From Morella rubra (lineage: Eukaryota > Streptophyta > Magnoliopsida > Fagales > Myricaceae): a DNA stretch of 64,000 nucleotides. The stretch lies in NCBI GenBank assembly GCA_003952965.2, contig CM025850.1, forward strand, positions 7,986,125 through 8,050,124, in the 5' to 3' direction. Below are positions 10,517 through 23,564 of this stretch, piece by piece. The position numbers and the translations under genes were made by a program. The notes below the pieces were generated by a model, which was not told the DNA's origin, searched no databases, and worked only from the letters and a program-made list of their open reading frames with translations. How positions within the stretch are numbered: the first letter of the stretch is position 1; each line of letters opens with the position of its first letter.

Positions 10517-12452
10517 TATTACCACCATCAGTGGGCTATGTAGTCTTTCCCCACTCTTCTGCCTCTCCCTGCCATATAGCTCGTCCCTTAAGTGGCCCAA
10601 AAACCTAAACCTGAACTTCTATTACCAAGCGAGATGGTCCGCTTCCTTCGCCAGGGCGTATACCTTTTTGATAACTTGCGTTGCTGTTTTGTAGAGGCCC
10701 ACCTACCCATAACAAGCTAAAAGCTGAAATGAAAGCCTCACCGATTTTCTTCGATTTGCACGTACAGTTCCTAGCTTTTCTATCAAGGGAGCAGAGAGGT
10801 GACCAAAAAGCCAAACCCTTCGGATATTATTCCTTCAAAGACACTCCATACAATACGTTACGAGTCAAGTGCGGCCTCAGTTTTCAATTCGACAATTTCT
10901 TCCAGAAATCACGTCAATTAAGTTTCTTCTTTCTTATACGTTGAATTTAAGCCGCTGTATGTTTGTGCTCCATTATTCCTTGCTTTTATATTAAGCGCAC
11001 ACACAAAAACCTTCCCCTTTTGTTAGTTTTTTTTTAAAAAAAAAAAAAAAAAATTTTTTCCCCTTTGTCTCTGACGTATGTGGATTAGGCCTTAAAATGG
11101 GCTTCTTTAAATTCATGGCCTCCGTCATGTACCACCAATGCGACACCTTGAACTGCACCGTTAGTTATCCTCTCTTCAAATGTGCAGGAGTTCTTAAGAA
11201 CAGAACCAAAGAACATGATGTAGCGTAACATTAAATCGCCAATTGTTCTTAGCATATAGTTATAATTGTTTCTTTTATCGAACATTATTAAATTAAGGGG
11301 TTTTCAAATCTTCCTTTGGAGAAATATACCCATTTGATTGAGTTGAGGTTATATTTAGGGATTATTAAATTTGGAGCGATAGTTGAGGTTATCGTTAATG
11401 TAAAATTCGCAATCCCCTAGCCTGCAATTGGTTATAAGAAGGTGAGGAAAAGAATAAACCAAACTTTGAACTGCGATAATAAGAACTTGAGAAATGGAAA
11501 GATATGTTTGACTCTAGTTAGTGGCTTCAGTTTCGAGGGAATTAAGGTATGTACGAAAAGGGCAGAATAAGAAATTTAAAAAAGTATCCTTGTTATGCAA
11601 TGTATTGCGAGAAGAACAAGGAAGTTCTTAACCCTCCTCTTCCACTTCCTTCAGAATTACACAACAATTATGCTTGTAAATTCGGAAACTTCAACTACCG
11701 GTCAATGTGATTTGGACGAAGTCTCTTCTTATTTGGGATATTCTACTAGTCCAATCTGAGTTCCTTCAATCTGCATCAGTCCAAGAACAGAGTTCTTTCA
11801 ATCTGCATCAGTCCAAGAACACATACCAGAAGTAGGGATATTAGTGATTTTCCAAGTTAATTAGGAGGGGATGGAAAGAATAATGTCATAATGGGTGATC
11901 TTTGAGGTCGTATACAGCTAGACCTGCTCTATGAGGAAGGGTAAAGAACAATGAGGTGTAAGTAGTACAAAACCAAGCCAAACTATGAGTAAGCTGGTAA
12001 CGTTAGAAAGGCCAATATAAAAAAAGTAAACAATACTTTAGCCAGCTTTTCTTTCTTAATCTTCTCTGTTTCTTATGGATTTAAGCATGAATTGCTGGAA
12101 GGTTTTCCGATATCGTATGGCACAGTACGTAGAATCTACATAGATTAAGGCCAGCAAATGATTAGAACAACCCCATATGTCAACATACAAGCAAAAAAGG
12201 TACAACCTGAGTTCTCTTCTTAAGTGTTTAAATCCTATTATCCTCCTTAATTTTAGCTGGGCAGTTGATGAAACCACAAGTTTCCAACTGGGATCTCATT
12301 GATGAGTAGGATAAAGCGCATAGCTGAGCTGTTCTGATTACGCGTCTTGCTTTAGAGCTCTTAAATGCCTCTGTTACAGAACTCCCCTCTAGCCTCTTTT
12401 CCACTTCATGTCGCTTTGTGAGGTAAGACCGTAAGAGATTGTAATTGGCAAT
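10517..12452. other. Intergenic region and upstream region of the first ERF gene
   Basis: No gene recognised. An imperfect direct repeat of about 30 bases (TCTTTCAATCTGCATCAGTC) lies at 11760-11820. A possible TATA region (CCAATATAAAAAAAG) is at 12012-12026, about 430 bases before the ERF start codon. Confidence 0.4.
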
Positions 12453-13295
12453 ATGGTTAAGAACGTTGAAGACCTTGCAACATCCGAAGCAATTCTAGAG
12501 AACGTGTGGGCGAGCTTTATTGGTGGGGATGAAGCTCGTGGGGGAACAAGATCATCAGCATCAGAATTGCCAAGACCCTGGGAAGAACTGCCTAGTCTTA
12601 ACGGGGGGGATGGGTCAATGGAAATTCTACAACGGCTACCGAGTCTAGGAAGGTGGATATCAATGGGTGCCGATGCCTGGGAAGAGCTCCTTGACGGTAC
12701 GTCTATACCTGCATCTAACATGGAGCAGTCCTGTGACGTCAATTTAGATTGCAATGGTGCGACTGGCTCGCGCATGCAAAAGAGTGATGTCAGATCGGAG
12801 AAGGTGGCTACACGACACTACAGGGGAGTGAGGAGACGGCCATGGGGAAAGTATGCTGCTGAGATTAGAGATTCCTCAAGGAAAGGCGCTCGAGTCTGGC
12901 TTGGGACGTTCGAGACAGCCGAGGAAGCGGCTTTGGCTTATGACAAGGCGGCTTTAAGAATTAGAGGGACCAAGGCATATCTAAACTTCCCACTTGAGAC
13001 GGTTCATGCCAAGGCTTTAGGAGTTAAAAGGTGGGGAGATGATGTGAACTGTTCTTCAATAACTTCGCAACGAGATGACGAAGCTTGCACATTTCTTGGA
13101 TGCTGTACTGCGAAAGTCTGCAACCCTCGCAATAGAGCATTTAGAGAGTGGGAAAAAGATACTGACATGATGATTGAACAACCTGAACCGAAGAGAATGA
13201 GCGGCGAGGGAAAGATTCTTGGGAAGGGATCTGATGTACTCGAGTTTCAGGACCTGGGGAGTGATTACTTGGACAATTTGCTCTCTTCTTTTTGA
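12453..13295 (+). CDS. AP2/ERF transcription factor, group IX-like, 280 aa
   Basis: Intronless frame with one AP2/ERF DNA-binding domain at about residues 122-180: [24 protein letters not shown], then AAxAYDKAA, RG and LNFP. Alanine and aspartate sit at the positions typical of the ERF rather than the DREB subfamily. Such domains bind GCC-box DNA in the nucleus in ethylene, jasmonate and defence responses. The last 19 residues (262-280) have hydrophobic and acidic residues spaced as in the EDLL activation motif of group IX ERFs: [15 protein letters not shown]. The N-terminus ([13 protein letters not shown]) also looks like an ERF activation segment. It points towards a second ERF about 2.2 kb away on the other strand. 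The ATG at 12453 is the first in frame. The exact Arabidopsis counterpart is not certain. Confidence 0.93.
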   Translation: MVKNVEDLATSEAILENVWASFIGGDEARGGTRSSASELPRPWEELPSLNGGDGSMEILQRLPSLGRWISMGADAWEELLDGTSIPASNMEQSCDVNLDCNGATGSRMQKSDVRSEKVATRHYRGVRRRPWGKYAAEIRDSSRKGARVWLGTFETAEEAALAYDKAALRIRGTKAYLNFPLETVHAKALGVKRWGDDVNCSSITSQRDDEACTFLGCCTAKVCNPRNRAFREWEKDTDMMIEQPEPKRMSGEGKILGKGSDVLEFQDLGSDYLDNLLSSF

Positions 13296-15496
13296 CAAAA
13301 TTCTGGGTGGCCAGTTGCCCATTGTAAATTATGGCCAATATCAGGATTATTCTAAATTACTGGTATTTATTTTGAACACCTATAAATGCATCTAGATGAC
13401 ATTTTTTGCATTGTGCAAAGTATAAACGGGGAAATGAGATGGGTTGAGCTATTTAATCCAAAAAGGTTTCGCTTATACACCAGGATTGTGGAGGATTGAG
13501 CAGAACAGAATGATGGATTTGATCTGTGCAGATCCATCCAACGACCGATTGTCAAACTGATATGTTTTGGCTTACTTCCATCCATGCTTAATATCTTTTT
13601 AGTAGTCTCCTTAAAGACGTAGCCCACAGTGAGAGAAGCAATGGCTAGGCGAGGACCATATCTCTAGGCACTGCGAGGCCCCATTGAAATTCATTTTGCT
13701 TTGTCATAAAGTACTATGTATAGTGCACAACTGCCTATTTTTTGTCTCTCCGGTTTTTGGTAATTATAGTTCAGAACTGAAGTATATTGTTGTAACTTTA
13801 AGAGTGAATGGCACAACTCGTAGATTTGAAGTTCTAATTATATTACATGATTTCTATTAGCCATAAAAGCAAAAAACAAAAACGAAAAAGGCCCAAATTA
13901 TCCGATTTCTAGTGGGGAAACTTTCAAACGGGGCCATGTCCCAATACTCCCAACAGCCAAAAAGATAAATGACAAAATAGGAAAAGGAAATGAGGGGAGA
14001 GCAAAAGCCTGCCTTTCGGCTTTCATGATCACACGGGTACAGCAATTATTTATGACGCTTGGGAAGATATCAAAAGGCACAGAAATGTTTGCAAATCTTC
14101 AAATATGGGCCAGAAAAATCTTCAAGGGGCCTTCTGCTTCCAAGTAAAGTTACTTTCGCTAATAAAATTGAAAGCAGAAAAAGGACGAGTGATCAAATTT
14201 AGCTGACTTCTACTTTGTCGGGTTAGCTAGCTTACCTCTACTGGTTTGAAGTGGGAATAGGTTCCCTCGTATTGATAGAGAAGTAGAAAAAGAAGAAAAA
14301 ACAAACTAGGAGTAGGTAAGACATTTCAGAGGAATAATATTCTTAACAGATAGCTTTTTGGTTTGGATTTTGATTACAAGAAGTTTTATAGGAAACCCAC
14401 CAACCAAAATCCAAATCGTTTTGGCCTATTTGATTAAAATTCACTGCATAATTCTTTAATTCCCACAAGACAAGAAAGTCTAACGAAACATGTATTGTTT
14501 TAGTATCCTTAATGGACAATAGAAAAGGATAAGTTTACATAAAAAAGAATACTCAATTTCAAAGATGACACGAAGATTAGAATACAGAGAAGATTCGTAT
14601 ATGGAGATGATCCACAAATCAGAATTAAGCGATTACATGGACCAGGACTGGAGGTAGTACAAGATAATTCTTGGACCATTTGACAAGTACACAGATAAAT
14701 TCATCACGTGGCAGACAAGGGATTTTAAAATGTGTTTACTGTGTTAGGCCAGTTGTTTATGTATTACTTTCTGGTAAAATTTCCATACATAGAAGATAGG
14801 ACAACTTCCACCAAACAATCTGTGACCTGAAGAAAGAGTTTAAGCCTGTCCGATGATAAGAGTTTTAATGAAGCCTCATACATCCCCCCAGAAATTTGGT
14901 CTTTGGTTGGTCGAAGGCATAGCAGAGATATGGACGCCAATTATCTTGTACGCTTTTGATGTAGACCTTCCAGCTCCCAAAGGACGACTACTGTTCTAGC
15001 TGTGACACAAACATTTTCCATGATTTCTGAGGACTCCTTAAAACACCAGAGATAAAATTATACAGTCGATACACCAAAAACCCCTTGAAAAGGAGGGTTT
15101 TGAGCAACGAGGAAATCGGATGTGAATTAACCAGAAAACTTCAACCCAAAAATATCTGGATGAATACTAGTGTATCAGAAGCATATTAGGTTCTGAGATC
15201 GGCTTGGATCTGTTCTCATAATTCACCATCGCTTCGCAGTTCTGTAGCTTTACTGACCCCTCTTTTATTTGAATCCAAAACAATAGGATATACTTTTGCA
15301 TTACATTTCGCACATTATGTTACAGTTTGCAAAGTAACTAACCAAGAGAAACTCTGTAACTAGACCTCTTTTACATCAAACCGAAAAACAGACAGAGAAT
15401 TGAAAACTTTCAGACATCTATGACCCAGTAATTTGATGAAATCCGATGTCCAATTGTATAATTGACCAAACTTTTGAGAAGCCTACAATAATTTCT
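13296..15496. other. Region between the two convergent ERF genes
   Basis: No coding gene seen. It should hold both 3' untranslated regions. A CACGTG motif lies near 14705. The short frames here (for example minus 13857-14045) are low complexity. Confidence 0.5.
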
Positions 15497-16099
15497 CTAT
15501 TGTGCCACCCGGGAGGTGCTGCAGCTACTTTCTGATTCTAACGTCTTTGAGGTCCCAATGGACTGTGTGCTAGAGCTACCAGTACTTGGCTCCGAGTCTT
15601 GCTTATTTAAGCTCACCAAGCTGGAATTTGGATGAAATCTTTGAAAGGCTGATGCAGCCACCACTTCGGCTGGAAAGTTAAGAAGGGCCTTGGCACCGCG
15701 CATCCTAAAAGCTGCCCTATCATAAGCCAAGGCAGCTTCTTCAGCGGTCGTGAACGTGCCTAGCCATATACGCGCACCTTGTCGTGACGAGTCGCGAATC
15801 TCCGCCGCGTATTTCCCCCACGGCCGACGCCTCACGCCTCTGTAGTGTTTCTTGCCGATGTTCCTAACCGGTTCTAGGCTGCTTGACGTATTGCTTTGTT
15901 GCCTTTGGGGTGCACAGGAGCTGTTGAGCGTCACGGCCTCATTGAGGACCTGGTATATAACCATGTCGTGCGAGTCGTTCTCATTAAATGGCAGCTCACT
16001 TTGGGAGGCCATAACCATAGCTTCCCTTTTATTTCCTTTCCACTCTAGGAGGGGTTTCTTGGTGGAGACTTTGAAGACTGAAGATTGCAGTAGGTGCAT
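15497..16099 (-). CDS. AP2/ERF transcription factor, group IX-like, up to 200 aa
   Basis: Intronless. The AP2/ERF domain lies at about residues 85-143: [43 protein letters not shown]. It has the ERF-type Ala and Asp and should bind GCC-box-like promoters. The segment [19 protein letters not shown] resembles the N-terminal conserved block of group IX proteins of the ERF106/107 (DEWAX) kind. The C-terminus is Ser/Thr-rich. The first ATG (16099) adds 27 residues that do not look like the family. An ATG at 16018 ([11 protein letters not shown]) is a likely alternative start and would give 173 residues. Convergent with the ERF at 12453. The two AP2 domains are alike, which suggests an old tandem duplication followed by inversion, as in several Arabidopsis group IX pairs. 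Confidence 0.92.
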   Translation of the reverse strand: MHLLQSSVFKVSTKKPLLEWKGNKREAMVMASQSELPFNENDSHDMVIYQVLNEAVTLNSSCAPQRQQSNTSSSLEPVRNIGKKHYRGVRRRPWGKYAAEIRDSSRQGARIWLGTFTTAEEAALAYDRAAFRMRGAKALLNFPAEVVAASAFQRFHPNSSLVSLNKQDSEPSTGSSSTQSIGTSKTLESESSCSTSRVAQ

Positions 16100-16347
16100 C
16101 TGCCCTTGTATTTATCTTTGAAATAAGAGGACAAATGTGGGGTCAATGAAGAATATATTGTGGAAAAAAAAGGAAGGTAATAGGGACCAAATAGAAGAGT
16201 GGCTCAGGAAAAAAAAAATGAAAAACAAAACCTAGGAGAAGAATCAATATACTTCTTTCTAATTGGTAGCGAGCGTGCAAACATAAAACATGACTGTTTG
16301 TGTCCTTTATTCTACTCATCATCAATCACCGTCTAGATTTATATCAT

Positions 16348-16355
16348 TTATATAA
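16348..16355 (-). promoter_or_regulatory. Candidate TATA box of the minus-strand ERF gene
   Basis: TTATATAA lies 250-330 bases upstream of the two possible start codons, within ATTTATATAAAT, which is palindromic. Position and sequence fit a core promoter. There is no transcript evidence. Confidence 0.35.
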
Positions 16356-16902
16356 ATCTACGTCTGATTAACTCCTCCGCCAATCTGGGGGTTAAAGGTG
16401 GCCCAATGATGGTCCCGAGGGACGGGGTACGTTGAAAACTTCCGACGCTTCGTTATCCCAAGAGAGCGCGTACAAATATTGTGTTTTGAGTACCAAAATG
16501 TGAATACGCAGAAGAAGAAAAAAAGAGTACCAAAATGTAAAGCCCGTGTTTTCAGAAGAATACGTGTTGGGGACGTGATGTCAATTTTTGATTGATGGCT
16601 TCAACTGAGACTTGATCCACAAGTGTGGCCGGTAAGGGGTTCACTGTGCAGTACTGCAAGCAGCACACGGGGATTTTGAGGGCACAATAAGGCATATGTT
16701 TGTTAGCGCTTGTTGTATCAGGTTATAGTGCTTTTTCTACTAATAAGCCTAAGTCTCATTAGTTTTGTGTACTGAGTCCGGCCATCGCTCCTATTGCCTA
16801 GCATGAAGCATGTAGTAACTTTATCCTATTATTTTTAAGATCCTGCCGGTTAATTTCGACGTGATCTGTTGTATTTCTGTTCCTATTTTAAAATATAATT
16901 AA

Positions 16903-16934
<32 letters not shown>

Positions 16935-18514
16935 GAAGAATGTCACCCTTAGTGATTTTCCTCACCTTTCACATTGTTAGTATGATATCCATAATGGCCA
17001 TGGGTCAATGGTCGGAGCTCCGCTCCGCTCCGTGAATTTCGCTCCGCTCATTTCAAGTTGTAGAAGTCTGTCTTGTTCTTGTTAGTCGGTAATAAGGATA
17101 GCAGGGTCGACCATTGGTCATGAGAGGGAAGGTTTGAGACGTTTCTTTGGATGGGGTGACGCACGGATATACTTGGAATTTAGCACAACTTTCTTTATCT
17201 GGAATCTGAGCTCATCACGGTCGTAAGCTCCACTCTCTTTGGTTTATTGGGTCCCCTTTTAAAAGTCTTCAATCAGTCTCCAATTATACTTTTCTAATAA
17301 AAAGGAACAATTATGGTGGAGAAAGAGAGAGTGTCCTAATTGAAGACTAAGATTCACGTGGTTTGAAAGGACAAATTTAAGACTATGAACCACATATAGA
17401 AAAAAAAAAATTGTCATATTCTAAAATGCATTCAAGAATCAAGCACACAGGGGGATTGATGTAATCGCAAACACTGGTTAGGTTTTGAATAGTATCATTT
17501 TCTGTGTATATATATATTTCTTCAAATAATACTGTTTCTCCGTGTTTCCTGATTAGAATAGGTCTTCTTTGTTGTCTGGGAAGTCCAATAGTGGTTGAAA
17601 TTCTGAAATTTTGTGCTAGCTTTGCTGATTGGGTCTTTGATACTCCAAGATACAATTGGCGATGCCCATTTCATGTTTGCCATCTATTTTGCAATTGAAG
17701 TGGTAATTTTTACATTTGTATTGAAAATTTGATAGGCCGGTCTACATATAACCAATTGGACAAGTAAAATGTACAGGTTAGTGGTCTTATGTCATAGGGC
17801 GCTAAAGGGGAAAAGAATAAAACAGAGGTGAACCACTTAATTAAACTATACAATCAATTTATGGTCCGAAGACATGCCACGGAGATGTAATAAAGCAGCA
17901 ATCAGTACAACCAGCATAAGGATGGGACCTGGGAGGTGGGTAGAAAAGCAAATAGGGAACCAAAATTGAGTCAATCAACCAACTTTTAAGTCAATCTGTA
18001 TAATAATTAAAAGAAAAACAAACAAAACGTACCCAAATCAAGCCTTTTGCCCTGGCTGTTTTGTAAGATTAGTCAAGCTAGTTAGGAACCACAGATCACT
18101 GAAGCTCATCTAGTCAAACAAATATATATCGTTCCAATTTTAAATTCAATTACAAAACCAATCAAGCTTTCAACTTTCCCTCTTGAACAAAAAGAATAAG
18201 ACAAAAAATCATTTAATGAACTCTAAAAATAGTCAACACTCCCTACTTGTTTTTCTCGTATGATTAGTAAAACTTATTCTTAATATCTATATTTTTCGTA
18301 AGATTAAAAAAAATAAAACAAATATTTTTCAAAAAAATTATGTTTTCAAAAAAATGAATTATTGTTCAAAAAAAAAATTTTCAAAAAAATTTATTTTTCA
18401 AGAAATAAAGTACATGAAATTAAGTTCAATTTTGGACTAGTACTTAGTTTTAACTTGAGTTTGTTTAAATCATAATATTTGGCTTCACCTTTCCAATGAA
18501 ACCAATTTTTTTTT
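16356..18514. other. Intergenic, with microsatellites
   Basis: No gene seen. (AAT)n of about 11 units lies at 16898-16932. A short tandem of GCTCC units (GGAGCTCCGCTCCGCTCC) lies at about 17013-17030. A run of CAAAAAAA-type repeats covers 18300-18400. A CACGTG lies near 17355. Confidence 0.5.
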
Positions 18515-19090
18515 TCAAATCTACCATAATATATATAGCTCTTCATGTTTTGCCCCTTTAAGTCTATTGGAACAAGAAAAAGAAGGTAAAAGAAAATAAA
18601 AAGATAGCAGAAAAAAAAAAAGGTTACCATCAGAGGATGCACTACAACCATCATGGTTTACTGCCGTGAATGGAATTACTAGATTAGGAGATGAGGTTAG
18701 GATAGTTGAATATTGAAGGTCTGCACTTCTTGGTTCTTCCCTCTCTAGTCTTTGCAAACACTCTGCTTGATTAGCTGGAAAGCCTGCAGCATAAGGTATT
18801 GCAATAGAAAATACTACTCCTTGACTTCCGATCAGTTGTCCTCCTTGTAAAGGACCAATATTACCAGAATTTATACCGCCACCAGAGTTGGGCAATATTC
18901 CAACTCCAATTTGGATGCCTCTAGTAACGTACCTCGCTAAGTCCATGTGTGTCGTAGCTAGCAAAACATTTTACTGGTTCAGCTGATTCCTAAGAGACTC
19001 GATCTCTCGTTTCCTGTATTCTCCCAAAGGTCCATGACCTTGATTTCACTTCCAAATTGAGACTTCCCATTCGCATGACTTAATAGCCTC
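18515..19090 (-). pseudogene. Broken gene fragment, copy B of a dispersed family
   Basis: The minus-strand frame from about 18964 has protein-like composition: a Gly/Ile/Pro-rich block (GIQIGVGILPNSGGG), SIAIPYAAGFPANQAECLQR, then PNLVIPFTAVNHDGC. Upstream on the same strand, near 19040-18975, another frame reads GHGPLGEYRKREIESLRNQL and is closed by a stop before the main block. The 3' part turns abruptly into T-rich DNA at about 18625. There copy A (1063-1720) has some 300 further bases, so copy B carries a deletion. I do not recognise the parent protein. The breaks and the second copy argue for a pseudogene. Confidence 0.5.
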
Positions 19091-19099
19091 TTCCCTCGG

Positions 19100-20108
19100 T
19101 TGTGAATCTAGACTCGCGAGCATCTTTGTTAAGTTGCTGATAAATCAGTTGATTTATGGTCAACACGTCAGAGCAAATACAGCTTGATATTCCCGTTTCT
19201 TTTCCTGTAAAACAGTAAAGGACCCCGGGTTCCGAGGTGTGGAACCTCTGAAGCTTAAATCAGTCCCTATTTTTATACGAGTTTTGCTCTTTTATCACAC
19301 AAAAATCACTTACCTGTTCTCATTATTAGCTTCTCTTTTTATAGTGTTTTTGCCCACATTCCCCTCTTTTCCTCTAGCCAGGATTTTAACGGGGAGTTCT
19401 TGTCCCTGTTAAGTCGTGCTCTGTGATACTCTCTTCACCTTTTTCTCACGGTTATTCGTATTTGCTACGGGTATAGTGAGAACGTGGTGCCGTGGCTTAT
19501 CGTGGGCTGTTAGGTAACTGTTTGCGGCATATGTAGCGATTTTCTCTTTTGGGAAATATGCGACGTGGTTAGGTTGTAACTGTTGGGCTTTTGAAAGACG
19601 TAATCATATTTTTCGGCCCAAATTGGTTTGTGCTAGATGTGATTCAGTATTGGCACCATCAGGTGCTAATCCCAATAATTATGTGAACTGCTTGGAATTC
19701 TTCAACCCTATCCGCCGAGAAGTATTGAGCCAACAAACAACAGTCAAGGCACCTCTTCCTCTATTGCCTGCACGCGGCGCATGCACGGTAACTATTGCAT
19801 GCCTCCTCTGCGTCACCTATTTCACTAGACATATTGACAACCCAATCCGTACCAAGAAGATTAAAAAAGCAAAGAACACCAACTTGATCGGTGCGGGACA
19901 CAGAAAGAGGATTAATGTGAAAAGAGACAAAAGTAAAATCCAAGTTAGGTTTGATAAGGTGAATACAAATCAAAATATTAGTCAGAGACATCATCTCACC
20001 TAATTTGTTGTTGATGAGAGCTAATTGGATATATTTCATTAATCTCAATATAGCGGTCTTTTATTCTTACGAGGAAAGGAGTACTACAATAATCCCAAAC
20101 ACAATCAA
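19100..20108. other. Intergenic
   Basis: No gene recognised. The frames at 19623-20003 (plus) and 19761-20048 (minus) overlap each other and show no family motif. Confidence 0.4.
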
Positions 20109-20323
20109 TTAGGCTATGTTCACTAACCAAAATTTTTACTCTCTAAAATTTTATCATCATTATAAAAATTTCTCTCTCCTCACTTTTTCATCAACTCCCA
20201 TAAATTTTTTTACTTTTTCACTACCTCCCATAAACTTTTTCACTCTCTCTCCTCACTTTTTCACCAACTCTCATACTCAAAATTTTAAACACTCCAAAAT
20301 TTTATCACTGAACACAACCTAAA
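20109..20323. repeat. Candidate MITE with 17-bp terminal inverted repeats
   Basis: The left end TAGGCTATGTTCACTAA and the reverse complement of the right end, TAGGTTGTGTTCAGTGA, agree at 13 of 17 positions. The inside is made of CT-rich units such as CTCACTTTTTCA and CCATAAA, repeated three times. It is flanked by AATT on both sides. The transposon superfamily cannot be fixed. Confidence 0.55.
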
Positions 20324-22116
20324 TTGCACTACTTGACATGTTTGATGGATAGAAGTTTGGATCCTTGAAGGATGGGGCTTAGGGCGCAGAGGTACTCCAA
20401 ACAAGAGAATTGAGGGAAAAAGTTTTTAGTATTCCATGCGTTTGGCTTCTCTTGTTTGCGGCATGGCTAGTTGTAATTAGCACACATACCCTTTTCAAAC
20501 GAATAACAAGTTGTAGATTATATACTAATTTGTTTGTCTTTTTGGTTAAGTGGTTTGACAATTACCTCTATCTCTACATGCAATCATGATTTAATTAAGA
20601 AGCAAACAAGAAGGGAAGGAGTTAGGGTGCCAAGGAGGGTCATGTCCTTATAATAAGTGATCTGTCTTTTTGCCCATCCAATGATATGTTTCTCTTAACC
20701 CTCCTATTCCTTTTTCAGATTTTTAAACTTTGCACAAATAGAACAAACATCCTAAAAATTTATTAACTGTGCTAGTCATGGGACCTTGATGTCATGTATG
20801 AGGGCCCATAAAAAATAATTAATGAGGTATTTGAATATTTTATATTAAATTTAATAATTTTCAGATAATTTTAAATATTTCATATTAAAATTTATAAAAA
20901 AAATCCTAATAATTTATTCGAGCTTAGACTGAGCAGGCCTTGATGATATATAGTTATCAATATAGATTCAAATTTAAATGAGAGATATAGTTATTAACAT
21001 ATCAGATATTCAAATTTATATCCATTATGCATTGTCTTTTATCTTTCTTTCTTAACTAGCTCTCTTAAGTTTGAATTCTGACTTCGTCTGTAGACAAGGA
21101 CACAAATCTAAATGATTCAACAAAAAATTGTGGGTGATTTGGACTGGCCACAGAGGGTTAGGTTCCGCCCGGATTAGAGGTTCCCCTGCTTCCATAACTT
21201 TGATACTTTCTTTTTCTATTCCATTCGTTTTTATAGCAAATTGACGCGAAAGTCTAGTACTCCTCATCTTCAAGGAGAATCCAATTCAATTGCACCGGGT
21301 CCATGTCGGAAACAGCAGGACAGTTTGACACCAGCCCGATCTGAAGTCTCAGGTTTTGGCTTTCACTTATCCAAGAGAAAACAAGTATGGGCTTCTAGTT
21401 AAGCCAGAAAGCCTTTATTAGTACTGAACCCAACCCAAGTACCAAATTTTACAGTTTCACATAGACTACTCTCGATTCTACAAAGATGGTTTCTTTCTTA
21501 TTAATTATTATTATTTTTAATCCTTATAGATTTTCTTTCAAGAAATCTGAATTGACAATTTGCCTCATCTTACACCAACAGACCAACTTGTTTACAGGAA
21601 GGTTAATAACAATTATAACATCCTCCTTCATTGGAACTTCACTTTGAAGAAATGTGGAATTGGGCTTATCAGTGGGCCCACTGAAAGCTAATCTTAGATC
21701 AGCCCAGATAAGCAGAAAGCAAACTGCAAAGCAATAATTATGGTGACACCCAACAAGACAACCTTTTTGACTCTTTCTAAACATACCTCCCTTGATTCCT
21801 GATGTCATCATCATGAATTTGGTTTATAATAGAGCAATTCTTCTCTCTTCATCATGCTTTCCCCTCCCTTCTCCAACACTTAACCCAACTAACTCTGGCA
21901 CCAAACTCACTTTCTTAAGCTCTTTGGCAGCTCTGGTCTTGCACCTAAAGGAAAGAAAGGCCCAGGAGCAATCATTTTAAATCGGTGGAGTTTCAACTGA
22001 AGTGGGTGATAGGCTTGTAGGTACTAGGTAGTTGAAATCCCTGCCTGCCCCTTTTAAGTTCTTCTCATACCTGAAATTACCCATTTTCTCCTCTTATATG
22101 TCGGTATCCAACTGAC
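20324..22116. other. Intergenic region upstream of the ROP gene
   Basis: No gene seen. AT-rich around 20800-21000. The minus-strand frame 21524-21814 has no recognisable motif. Confidence 0.4.
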
Positions 22117-22122
22117 TATAAG
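22117..22122 (+). promoter_or_regulatory. Candidate TATA box of the ROP gene
   Basis: TATAAG (in ACTATAAGTGG) lies 55 bases before the ROP start codon, which would give a 5' leader of about 30 bases. Position only. Confidence 0.35.
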
Positions 22123-22164
22123 TGGAGGGTGTTTTGGTTCTTAGAAGCGGAGACAAAAGAGTAA

Positions 22165-23564
<1,400 letters not shown>

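Noticed and set aside
12389-12775. Minus-strand frame of 128 codons.
   Set aside because: It is antisense to the ERF at 12453, whose plus-strand frame has a clear AP2 domain.
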